Assembly (NCBI GenBank): GCA_031256815.1
Contig: JAIRPU010000163.1
Span: 1-5,370 of the forward strand
Reading direction: 5' to 3'
Origin: Spirochaetaceae bacterium
GTDB taxonomy: Bacteria > Spirochaetota > Spirochaetia > Treponematales > Breznakiellaceae
DNA length: 5,370 bases
Below the pieces are notes generated by a model. That model was not told the DNA's origin. It made no database searches and saw only the letters and a program-made list of their open reading frames with translations. Below, piece after piece: positions 1 through 4,285 of this stretch (the first letter of the stretch is position 1; every line of letters begins with the position of its first letter). Position numbers and translations under genes: made by a program.

Positions 1-54
1 TTTCTGCTTTGTCATTTTTTTTGGGGGGCCCGCTGGCTGTCGTGATGGCCGGTG

Positions 55-118
55 TGCGGCGCTGGGGCGAAACGGCGGGCGACACCGCCGGGGGTTGCGC
101 CGGCTGCCGGTGGAGGCC
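55..118. repeat. GC-rich dispersed repeat, left copy (interrupted)
   Basis: Positions 55-76 match 988-1009 at 20 of 22 bases, including the 12-mer GGGCGAAACGGC. Positions 106-118 (GCCGGTGGAGGCC) are identical to 1008-1020. In the right copy these two blocks are contiguous, while here 31 extra GC-rich bases (75-105) separate them. Both copies have the same orientation and lie on either side of the hicAB pair. An open frame from position 52 runs through this repeat into hicA, but its Ala/Gly/Pro/Arg-rich N-terminus is repeat sequence and not part of the toxin. The stretch 1-54 holds a T8-G6 run (15-28) and nothing else I can name. Confidence 0.7.
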
Positions 119-128
119 AGAAAAACAC

Positions 129-156
129 TTGCAATACATATAAATACACGTATAAT
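129..156 (+). promoter_or_regulatory. hicAB promoter
   Basis: There is a perfect -10 box TATAAT at 151-156 and a -35-like TTGCAA (4 of 6) at 129-134, with a 16-bp spacer. Transcription would start near 163, which is the proposed GTG start of hicA. A small inverted repeat ATAC-AC-GTAT (144-153) overlaps the -10 box and is a possible site for the HicB ribbon-helix-helix domain; that operator role is inference only. Confidence 0.6.
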
Positions 157-162
157 ATAGTT

Positions 163-345
163 GTGAATGTTAAAGAAGTGATTAAAATACTTTATGCGGA
201 TGGATGGAAAAAATGCGAACAAAAAGGTTCTCATATACAACTTGAGCATAATGTAAAAAAAGGAAAGGTAACCGTTGCAAATCATAAAGGCGATTTGCCT
301 AAAAAAACACTTCATAGCATTATGAAACAAGCAGGGCTTATTTAG
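163..345 (+). CDS. hicA: HicA-family mRNA interferase toxin
   Basis: This is a HicA toxin of 60 residues when started at GTG 163. HicA proteins are small double-stranded-RNA-binding-like ribonucleases that cleave mRNA in the cytoplasm and are neutralised by HicB. The protein shows the family pattern in order: VKEVIKIL helix (3-10), DGW (13-15), G22-S23-H24 with the catalytic histidine, a basic strand KKGKVTV (32-38), then DLPKKTLHSIMKQAGL (44-59). The frame is open back to 52, but residues coded before 160 are GC-rich repeat sequence, so I place the start at GTG 163, which gives the usual family length. GTG 178 (55 residues) is the alternative but would cut into the first helix. No Shine-Dalgarno sequence precedes 163, and the -10 box ends 6 bp before it, so the message may be leaderless. 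The gene is clearly more AT-rich than its flanks, which suggests horizontal acquisition. Confidence 0.9.
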   Translation: MNVKEVIKILYADGWKKCEQKGSHIQLEHNVKKGKVTVANHKGDLPKKTLHSIMKQAGLI

Positions 346-349
346 GAGA
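344..349 (+). promoter_or_regulatory. hicB ribosome binding site
   Basis: AGGAGA overlaps the last two bases of the hicA stop codon and lies 5 bases before the hicB ATG. Toxin and antitoxin are therefore probably translated in a coupled way, and the antitoxin has a much better initiation signal than the toxin, which lacks one. Confidence 0.75.
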
Positions 350-354
350 ATTAT

Positions 355-753
355 ATGCGAAAAATTACATATAATGCGGTTCTGGAATACAATGGGAATG
401 GCGGTTATGGCGTATTTTTTCCTGACATTCCGGGCTGTGTTTCGTGCGGTGATAATTTTGAACACGCTGTTAAAATGGCAAGAGAAGCGCTTGAACTGCA
501 TATTTACGGACTTGAAAAAGAACACGCCGAATTACCTGAAATCACAGGGCAAATACCAGATTTAGACAAGGGCGATTTGGTTGTACCTATATGTATTTAT
601 CCAGACATAGTAAAAGACGAATTGAACAATATTAGAGACAAAACGACTATTACTTTACCGCATTGGTTAAAATCGATTGCGGAAAAAGAAGGCATAAATT
701 ACTCACGCCTTTTGGAAACTGCAATAAAAGAAAAATTAGGAATAGCCTCCTAG
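355..753 (+). CDS. hicB: HicB-family antitoxin with ribbon-helix-helix domain
   Basis: HicB antitoxin, 132 residues. Residues 1-65 form the HicB fold (a partial RNase H-like domain): Y6-N-A-V, GGYGVFFPDIPGC (16-28), then the helix AVKMAREALELHIYGLE (38-54) that typifies the family and binds HicA. Residues 96-130 form a C-terminal DNA-binding unit of ribbon-helix-helix type: strand KTTITLP (96-102), helix around 103-111, turn G113-I-N, second helix S117-K127. HicB proteins with this tail repress their own promoter as a complex with HicA. The gene lies 9 bp downstream of hicA and has its own Shine-Dalgarno. Its AT-rich composition matches hicA and not the surrounding DNA. The call is secure from both domains and from the gene pair. 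Confidence 0.93.
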   Translation: MRKITYNAVLEYNGNGGYGVFFPDIPGCVSCGDNFEHAVKMAREALELHIYGLEKEHAELPEITGQIPDLDKGDLVVPICIYPDIVKDELNNIRDKTTITLPHWLKSIAEKEGINYSRLLETAIKEKLGIAS

Positions 754-821
754 CGTCCGCCTATCACCGTTGACTATACCCTACTCCGCGTAAGCGCGGC
801 GGCCTTATCGCCTGCCTGCCG

Positions 822-840
822 CCCGCCGCTTCGATATGCC
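822..840. repeat. 19-bp direct repeat, copy 1
   Basis: CCCGCCGCTTCGATATGCC is identical, in the same orientation, to 965-983. The two copies lie 143 bp apart, start to start, and enclose both the GC-rich hairpin and the AT-rich hairpin. Sequence after the repeat differs between copies, so identity ends sharply here. Confidence 0.85.
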
Positions 841-855
841 CGCCGCCACAACCTA

Positions 856-884
856 TGCCATGCGCCGCTTCGCGGCGCATGGCA
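856..884. repeat. Perfect 13-bp GC-rich hairpin (REP-like)
   Basis: The arms 856-868 (TGCCATGCGCCGC) and 872-884 (GCGGCGCATGGCA) are perfect reverse complements with a 3-base loop TTC. No T tract follows, so it is not a classical terminator. A shorter relative, GCCGC-TTT-GCGGC, occurs at 981-993, and the 11-mer CGCGGCGCATG at 871-881 recurs at 2537-2547, which points to a family of palindromic intergenic repeats. Confidence 0.85.
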
Positions 885-897
885 GGTCGAACACAGG

Positions 898-932
898 AAG
901 AATAAAAATCTGTAAGATTTTTATTCTTTTTT
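898..932 (+). terminator. AT-rich hairpin with T6 tract, probable terminator
   Basis: The arms 898-911 and 915-928 form a perfect 14-bp inverted repeat with loop GTA, and a run of Ts continues to 932. The layout (stem, short loop, T tract) is that of an intrinsic terminator reading on the + strand and could end hicAB transcription, 145 bp after hicB. The stem is almost all A:T, which is weak for a terminator, so it may instead be a palindromic repeat element. Confidence 0.5.
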
Positions 933-964
933 ATGCCGCGTTTGCGCCGCGCAGGACGTGGCCA

Positions 965-983
965 CCCGCCGCTTCGATATGCC
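965..983. repeat. 19-bp direct repeat, copy 2
   Basis: Identical to 822-840. This copy runs directly into a small hairpin (981-993) and then into the right copy of the dispersed repeat (988-1020), so several repeat modules are joined here. Confidence 0.85.
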
Positions 984-987
984 GCTT

Positions 988-1020
988 TGCGGCGCGTGGG
1001 CGAAACGGCCGGTGGAGGCC
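988..1020. repeat. GC-rich dispersed repeat, right copy (uninterrupted)
   Basis: Matches the two separated blocks at 55-76 and 106-118 in the same orientation, here without the 31-bp interruption. It ends 31 bp before the mraZ -35 box. Confidence 0.75.
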
Positions 1021-1051
1021 GCGCCGCTGTTCGGCAGCTTTGGCGCATAAC

Positions 1052-1080
1052 TTGACCTTTTTTTTATACCGTGCTATCAA
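1052..1080 (+). promoter_or_regulatory. mraZ promoter
   Basis: A -35 box TTGACC (5 of 6) at 1052-1057 is followed by a 17-bp spacer and TATCAA (4 of 6) at 1075-1080, which carries the extended -10 element TGC at 1072-1074. The start of transcription would fall near 1087, just before the MraZ repeat ladder. The spacer contains a run of eight Ts (1058-1065). Confidence 0.55.
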
Positions 1081-1090
1081 TTAGATGCAG

Positions 1091-1140
1091 TAGCGAAAAA
1101 TGGCAAAAAGAGACGAAAAATGGCATTAAGTGGCGGACAT
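1091..1140 (+). promoter_or_regulatory. Putative MraZ operator, five 10-bp direct repeats
   Basis: Five successive 10-bp units starting at 1091, 1101, 1111, 1121 and 1131 resemble TGGCGAAAAA: TAGCGAAAAA, TGGCAAAAAG, AGACGAAAAA, TGGCATTAAG, TGGCGGACAT (9, 8, 8, 6 and 7 matches of 10). The 12-mer CGAAAAATGGCA is present exactly twice, 20 bp apart (1094-1105, 1114-1125). MraZ proteins are known to bind short direct repeats at 10-bp spacing (TGGG-type in E. coli) upstream of their own gene. The position just after the promoter fits autorepression. Unusually, the last two units lie inside the mraZ coding sequence. Confidence 0.65.
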
Positions 1141-1551
1141 AACAACACGCTGGATGAGAAAGGCAGAGTCGCGTTTCCGGCGCGGCTAAAAGCTGAACTT
1201 TCTTGTAACAACCTCGTTATAACACGCGGTATAGAAAAATGCCTTTATCTTTTTTCGCCGGATTCGTGGCGGGAATTCGAATCAAAACTTCAAAACCCTG
1301 AAGTAATGTCACGCGATTGGCGCAAAATGCAGCGGCATTTTTTGGGCTGGGCAAGCGAGGCAGAAATCGATAAATCCGGGCGTATTGCCATTCCGCAAAG
1401 TTTGCGCGAATACGCCGGTCTTGAACGCGATTTAATTGTAATGGGGCTTGGACGGCGAATCGAAATTTGGGACGCGGTTTATTACCGGCAGTCCCAGGGT
1501 GAGGAAGAAGGTCTTGATGAAATAGCGGAACGTTATGGCATTGGATTCTAA
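1120..1551 (+). CDS. mraZ: Transcriptional regulator MraZ
   Basis: MraZ, 143 residues, a cytoplasmic ring-forming DNA-binding protein that controls the division and cell wall cluster it heads. Two AbrB/SpoVT-like swapped-hairpin repeats are visible: the first carries LDEKGRVAFPARLK (11-24), the second IDKSGRIAIPQSLREYAGL (83-101); each contains the family signature D-x-(K/S)-G-R. The ending GLGRRIEIWD (109-118) is also typical. Length is close to the usual 140-155. ATG 1120 is the only plausible start: no in-frame start codon exists between it and the promoter, and the family pattern begins about ten residues later. A weak purine stretch AAGAGA (1108-1113) could serve as ribosome binding site. 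It overlaps rsmH by 17 bp, the standard mraZ-rsmH arrangement. Confidence 0.96.
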   Translation: MALSGGHNNTLDEKGRVAFPARLKAELSCNNLVITRGIEKCLYLFSPDSWREFESKLQNPEVMSRDWRKMQRHFLGWASEAEIDKSGRIAIPQSLREYAGLERDLIVMGLGRRIEIWDAVYYRQSQGEEEGLDEIAERYGIGF

Positions 1552-2521
1552 TTCCATTTTTCACAAGCCTGTACTCCCAAACGAAACGCTTGAGTTTTTG
1601 GGCGGGGGGCTTTTACAGCAAGGTAACGCGAGCGGAACAGACGAACTTATGGTAGACGGCACATTAGGTGAGGGCGGCCATAGCGAACTGTTTTTGCGGC
1701 GCTTTTCCGGATTGCGCGTTGTTGGAATAGACGCCGACCGCGTAATAATGGAAAGCGCAAAACAACGTTTGTCGGAATTCGGCGCGCGGGTACTGTTTCA
1801 CGAAGGCTGGGCGGATGATTTTTTTAAATTTTATCCGCAAGAAAACACCGCTTTCCCGCGGCCCGGCATCATTCTCCTGGATTTGGGGGTGTCGCTTTTT
1901 CATTACGAAAAAGGCGGCAGGGGATTCAGCTTCCAATCGGACGAATTACTAGACATGAGAATAGATACCAGCCGCGGGGAAAACGCCGCTGCCCTGCTCA
2001 ACACGCTAAACGAGGAAGAGCTGGCAAACCTGCTCTTTCAAAACGCCGGAGAGCGGCATTCCAGACGCATCGCCCGTGCCATAATCGCGGAAAGGCAAAA
2101 AGCGCCGCTTAAAAACGCCCGCGAACTTGCGCGTTTAGTCTGCGCCGCTGTGCCGCCGCCTGCGCGCCACCGGAAAACACACGCGGCAACCAAAACTTTT
2201 GCCGCCTTGCGCATAGCGGTAAACGGCGAACTTGAACGCCTGCCCGCTTTGCTTAAAACAGCTTTTTCCGTACTTAAACCAGGCGGGCGTTTTGGCGTTA
2301 TAAGCTTTCATTCTTTAGAAGACCGCATAATAAAGAACTATTTTAAAGAACTGGCCAAAGACTGTATTTGCCCGCCTTCTGCGCCAAAATGCGTTTGCCG
2401 GGGCAAACGGCTTGCGCGTCAAATAACGCCAAAAGGAATTACGGCAAGCAAAGATGAATTATCATTCAATCCGCCTTCCCGAAGCGCGCGGCTCCGCGTT
2501 GTAGAAAAAATTTTTGATTAA
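1535..2521 (+). CDS. rsmH: 16S rRNA (cytosine(1402)-N(4))-methyltransferase RsmH
   Basis: RsmH (formerly MraW), 328 residues, transfers a methyl group from S-adenosylmethionine to N4 of C1402 in 16S rRNA. Visible landmarks: HKPVLPNETLEFL (10-22) at the N-terminus; the SAM-binding glycine motif VDGTLGEGGHS (40-50); G64-I-D-A-D ending strand 2; LLDLGVS (114-120), RGFSFQSDELLDMRID (129-144); the helical insert with RRIARAII (177-184); TFAALRIAVNGEL (221-233); PGGRFGVISFHSLEDRIIK (249-267); and the C-terminal CICPP...CVC segment (277-288) with SARLRVVEK (317-325). A linker of about 14 residues (23-36) before the glycine motif is slightly longer than usual. ATG 1535 is preceded by GGAA at 1527-1530 and lies within the end of mraZ, so translation is probably coupled. 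The normal dcw gene ftsL does not follow. Confidence 0.97.
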   Translation: MALDSNSIFHKPVLPNETLEFLGGGLLQQGNASGTDELMVDGTLGEGGHSELFLRRFSGLRVVGIDADRVIMESAKQRLSEFGARVLFHEGWADDFFKFYPQENTAFPRPGIILLDLGVSLFHYEKGGRGFSFQSDELLDMRIDTSRGENAAALLNTLNEEELANLLFQNAGERHSRRIARAIIAERQKAPLKNARELARLVCAAVPPPARHRKTHAATKTFAALRIAVNGELERLPALLKTAFSVLKPGGRFGVISFHSLEDRIIKNYFKELAKDCICPPSAPKCVCRGKRLARQITPKGITASKDELSFNPPSRSARLRVVEKIFD

Positions 2522-2562
2522 CAGTTTATAGTTTGGCGCGGCGCATGAAGCCGCCGTTCAAC

Positions 2563-2623
2563 GGGGTGCGGCGATAGAGCCGCCGGCTGCATTCCGGCAG
2601 CGCGAATCAAACATCGCCGCCCC
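2563..2623. repeat. GC-rich foldback in the rsmH-rnfD gap
   Basis: GCGGCGAT (2568-2575) and ATCGCCGC (2613-2620) are perfect reverse complements. The stem can extend by GGG/CCC across a single bulged T2567. Inside it a second hairpin can form, GCTGC (2586-2590) with GCAGC (2597-2601). Whether this is the 3' end of the rsmH message, a repeat of the palindromic family seen near hicAB (shared 11-mer at 2537-2547), or a small RNA cannot be told from sequence alone. Confidence 0.5.
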
Positions 2624-2636
2624 TTCTCAGAGGCGC

Positions 2637-2664
2637 GGCTTGTCTGTCTGCAAGTTTATTTTTT
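2637..2664 (+). terminator. Weak candidate terminator after mraZ-rsmH
   Basis: CTTG (2639-2642) pairs with CAAG (2651-2654). G:U pairs extend the stem on both sides to about 7 pairs around a 6-base loop. TATTTTTT follows at 2657-2664. The stem is weak and the T tract also forms part of the inverted repeat 2657-2705, so the call is tentative. Confidence 0.3.
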
Positions 2665-2705
2665 CCAGGCAAATATCAGCCTCTTAGCTGGGGCTGGAAA
2701 AAATA
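2657..2705. promoter_or_regulatory. Perfect 12-bp inverted repeat upstream of rnfD
   Basis: TATTTTTTCCAG (2657-2668) and CTGGAAAAAATA (2694-2705) are perfect reverse complements, separated by 25 bases that contain a nested 4-bp stem CAGC/GCTG (2677-2680, 2687-2690). Neither strand ends in a T tract after the stem, so it is not a normal terminator. The right arm covers the likely -35 region of the rnfD promoter, which makes an operator for an unknown regulator a reasonable inference. Confidence 0.55.
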
Positions 2706-2723
2706 TAACGCTTTTGATATAAG
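2695..2723 (+). promoter_or_regulatory. Putative promoter of the rnfDGEA operon
   Basis: An extended -10 element TGA-TATAAG (2715-2723; hexamer 5 of 6) lies 17 bp after TGGAAA (2695-2700; 4 of 6 to the -35 consensus). Transcription would start near 2730, only about three bases before the first possible start codon of rnfD. Confidence 0.45.
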
Positions 2724-2732
2724 CTATCTATC

Positions 2733-3791
2733 GTGCTTAACCGCGACTTGCTTGTTTTTCAAAGACCGCTTCTTACCTTTGCCCGTTCCTCAAACGAGCG
2801 AATGGTTGTTGTTTCGCTTTGCGCTTTTGCGGCAATACTTCAGTCCGCATGGTTCGACCGCGGCTGGTCGCTTATTGTCGCGGCCGCCGCGCTTGGCGGG
2901 GCGCTTGTTGTGGACTTTTTTTGCGCTATGCGGTACAGGCATTTTAGATTTACAGATGGCAGCTCCATTGTAACCGCGCTTTTGTTTACCCTCTTTTTAC
3001 CAAACACGATAAACCCCGTTTTTGCCGCGCTTGGAACAGCCTTTGCTGTCGGCGTTGTAAAGTATAGTTTTGGCGGCCTTGGCGCAAACTGGTTTAACCC
3101 CGCGCTTGGCGGCTGGCTTTTTATCAGATTTTCGTGGCCGGATTCATTTAAAGAAGCAATGTCGCCCTCGTCTTTAACTTTTATTTCAAATTTTATTAAA
3201 GACCCCGCCGGCTCTTTCGTAGCCTCTCCTGTTTATATGCTTACAAAAAACGGTTTTGGAACGCAAAATGGCGAATTAATTACAAACTTTCTTAATAAAA
3301 ATTTATTTTCACTAATAAATATAGAGTTGCCCTCGGCATATTTTGACTTTTTTATTAACCCGGGGGCTGGAATAATTGCCGACCGCGGAGTTATTGCCCT
3401 TATTGCGGCAAGTATGATAATGATTGTTGCTATGGTCAGCAGAAATATCCTTTCCGCTATTTACCTTTTTGTATTGTTAGCCATTGTGCGTATCGCCGGC
3501 GGACTTCCTTTTGGCGGTGAAATCGGGTCGGGCGATATGTTTTTCTGCCTTTTTTCCGGCGGAACGCTCGCCGTAGCCTTGTTTGTTATCGTAGAATCCG
3601 CAACCTGCCCAAAAACAAAAGGCGGCAGACTGATTTTTGTAATAATTGCCGCTTTGCTTACATGGGTATTCCGTTATGTAAAAGCGGAAGGCTGCGCAGC
3701 CATTTTTGCAGTCGCGGCGGTAAATATTATTTCGCCGCTTTTTAGAATGATAGAAGAAAAGTTGTGTTACGGAGGCGCAAAATGGCAGTAA
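2733..3791 (+). CDS. rnfD: RnfD-like membrane subunit (RnfD/NqrB family), flavin site degraded
   Basis: A polytopic membrane protein of 352 residues resembling RnfD, the subunit that carries a covalently bound FMN in ion-translocating ferredoxin:NAD oxidoreductase. Family features: about ten hydrophobic segments; the signature DGSSIVTALLFTLFLP (75-90), KYSFGGLGANWFNPALGG (110-127), and the C-terminal block SGGTLAVALF (275-284), KGGRLIF (296-302), EG (319-320), NIISPL (331-336). The FMN-acceptor motif, normally D-x-x-S-G-A-T-P, is not present; the best-aligned stretch is F162-V-A-S-P166 in the loop 137-210, leaving at most a serine as acceptor. Length fits RnfD and is short for NqrB. GTG 2733 is the first start after the in-frame stop at 2715; there is no Shine-Dalgarno, and TTG 2748 is an alternative. 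No rnfC lies upstream. It overlaps rnfG by 10 bp. Confidence 0.85.
   Translation: MLNRDLLVFQRPLLTFARSSNERMVVVSLCAFAAILQSAWFDRGWSLIVAAAALGGALVVDFFCAMRYRHFRFTDGSSIVTALLFTLFLPNTINPVFAALGTAFAVGVVKYSFGGLGANWFNPALGGWLFIRFSWPDSFKEAMSPSSLTFISNFIKDPAGSFVASPVYMLTKNGFGTQNGELITNFLNKNLFSLINIELPSAYFDFFINPGAGIIADRGVIALIAASMIMIVAMVSRNILSAIYLFVLLAIVRIAGGLPFGGEIGSGDMFFCLFSGGTLAVALFVIVESATCPKTKGGRLIFVIIAALLTWVFRYVKAEGCAAIFAVAAVNIISPLFRMIEEKLCYGGAKWQ
3771..3775 (+). promoter_or_regulatory. rnfG ribosome binding site, decides the start
   Basis: GGAGG lies 6 bases before ATG 3782. An earlier in-frame GTG at 3764 would place this site inside the gene (as Arg-Arg codons), so 3782 is the preferred start. Confidence 0.8.
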
Positions 3792-4285
3792 AGCAGAGTT
3801 TTTTTGAAAAACTAAAGAAAATTCCATCTAAAATAGCGGCGTTCTTTGTTAATATGGGAGAATCCGGTTACTTTGCTATATGGATAGGCGTTTTTTTTGT
3901 TTCTGCGGCCTTACTATGGGGCATCACTTCAAATATTCGCCTGCGCGGCCTGGCAGAACAGGTAAACACTATTCTTGAAACTTCCGGCGAAAAAAGCCGT
4001 TTGAACAAAGCATTGCGCTCTTTCGGGCTTAGCGGCACGGCATCGCAATCGGGAACCTGGTTCTTAACAACAGACAATAAACTTGCGGTAATATGGAATA
4101 TACCGGCGGACGGCATCTTTGCCTCATACTTAACCCTTTTTGATGATGAAACTCAAATTGAAAAGATAGTGCCTCTCTCCGTAACAGCAAAATCTTTTGC
4201 CGCGCGTTCTTCAAATGGTATTCCGCAATTATGGATGGACAGAATAACCCGTTCAGCGCGTATTATTCAAGGCGGCCGTTCGTGA
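3782..4285 (+). CDS. rnfG: RnfG-like periplasmic-domain subunit lacking the flavin-acceptor motif
   Basis: Protein of 167 residues with a short basic N-terminus, one membrane span (about 31-49) and an outward-facing domain of about 115 residues. This topology, and its place between rnfD and rnfE, identify it as RnfG/NqrC-like. RnfG normally binds FMN covalently to the last Thr of D-x-x-(S/T)-G-A-T-x-(T/S) near the C-terminus. Here the corresponding segment reads D153-R-I-T-R-S-A159-R-I-I: Asp and the first Thr are kept, but G-A-T has become R-S-A, so the acceptor hydroxyl is missing. The E-T-P-G-L-G motif of the FMN-binding domain is not seen either, and the protein is shorter than the usual 190-220. 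By sequence alone the family is weakly supported; context carries the call. Its stop overlaps the rnfE start in GTGA. Confidence 0.72.
   Translation: MAVKQSFFEKLKKIPSKIAAFFVNMGESGYFAIWIGVFFVSAALLWGITSNIRLRGLAEQVNTILETSGEKSRLNKALRSFGLSGTASQSGTWFLTTDNKLAVIWNIPADGIFASYLTLFDDETQIEKIVPLSVTAKSFAARSSNGIPQLWMDRITRSARIIQGGRS
4269..4275 (+). promoter_or_regulatory. rnfE ribosome binding site, supports GTG start
   Basis: AAGGCGG lies 6 bases before GTG 4282. The longer frame from ATG 4231 would overlap rnfG by 55 bp and add 17 residues not expected for the family. Confidence 0.55.

Larger units (their letters stand above)
754..1051. other. Non-coding GC-rich repeat/hairpin region
   Basis: About 300 bases between hicB and the mraZ promoter hold no convincing gene. 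Open frames occur on both strands (764-1048 minus, 836-1084 plus), but their products are biased to Ala, Arg and Pro, show no recognisable domain, and cross the hairpins and direct repeats listed separately. A short hairpin CCGCG-TAAG-CGCGG lies at 786-799. The region looks like a mosaic of palindromic repeats. Confidence 0.6.

Noticed and set aside
52..162. N-terminal extension of hicA from ATG 52 (97-residue protein)
   Set aside because: The added 37 residues are coded largely by GC-rich repeat sequence, differ in composition from the toxin, and no HicA needs them; the promoter also lies inside this stretch.
764..1084. Open frames on both strands in the repeat region (764-1048 minus; 836-1084 plus)
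   Set aside because: Products are Ala/Arg/Pro-rich with no domain, and they cross perfect hairpins and direct repeats. This is typical of GC-rich repeats left open by chance.
1100..1129. Nine-codon mini-ORF starting at ATG 1100 and overlapping the mraZ start
   Set aside because: It arises from the CGAAAAATGGCA repeat copy and has no ribosome site; it is better explained by the operator ladder.
2522..2732. A short ftsL gene after rsmH
   Set aside because: No open frame with a basic N-terminus, membrane span and coiled coil is present in this gap; the sequence is palindromic and GC-rich.
3764..3781. Upstream GTG start for rnfG
   Set aside because: It would read through the GGAGG ribosome site as Arg-Arg; ATG 3782 has ideal spacing.
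3891..3898. T8 run in rnfG as a phase-variable tract
   Set aside because: It codes Val-Phe-Phe in a membrane span in AT-leaning codons; runs of this length are common here and nothing else suggests switching.
4231..4281. ATG 4231 as the rnfE start
   Set aside because: It gives a 55-bp overlap with rnfG and a non-family N-terminus; GTG 4282 in a GTGA overlap fits family length and spacing.
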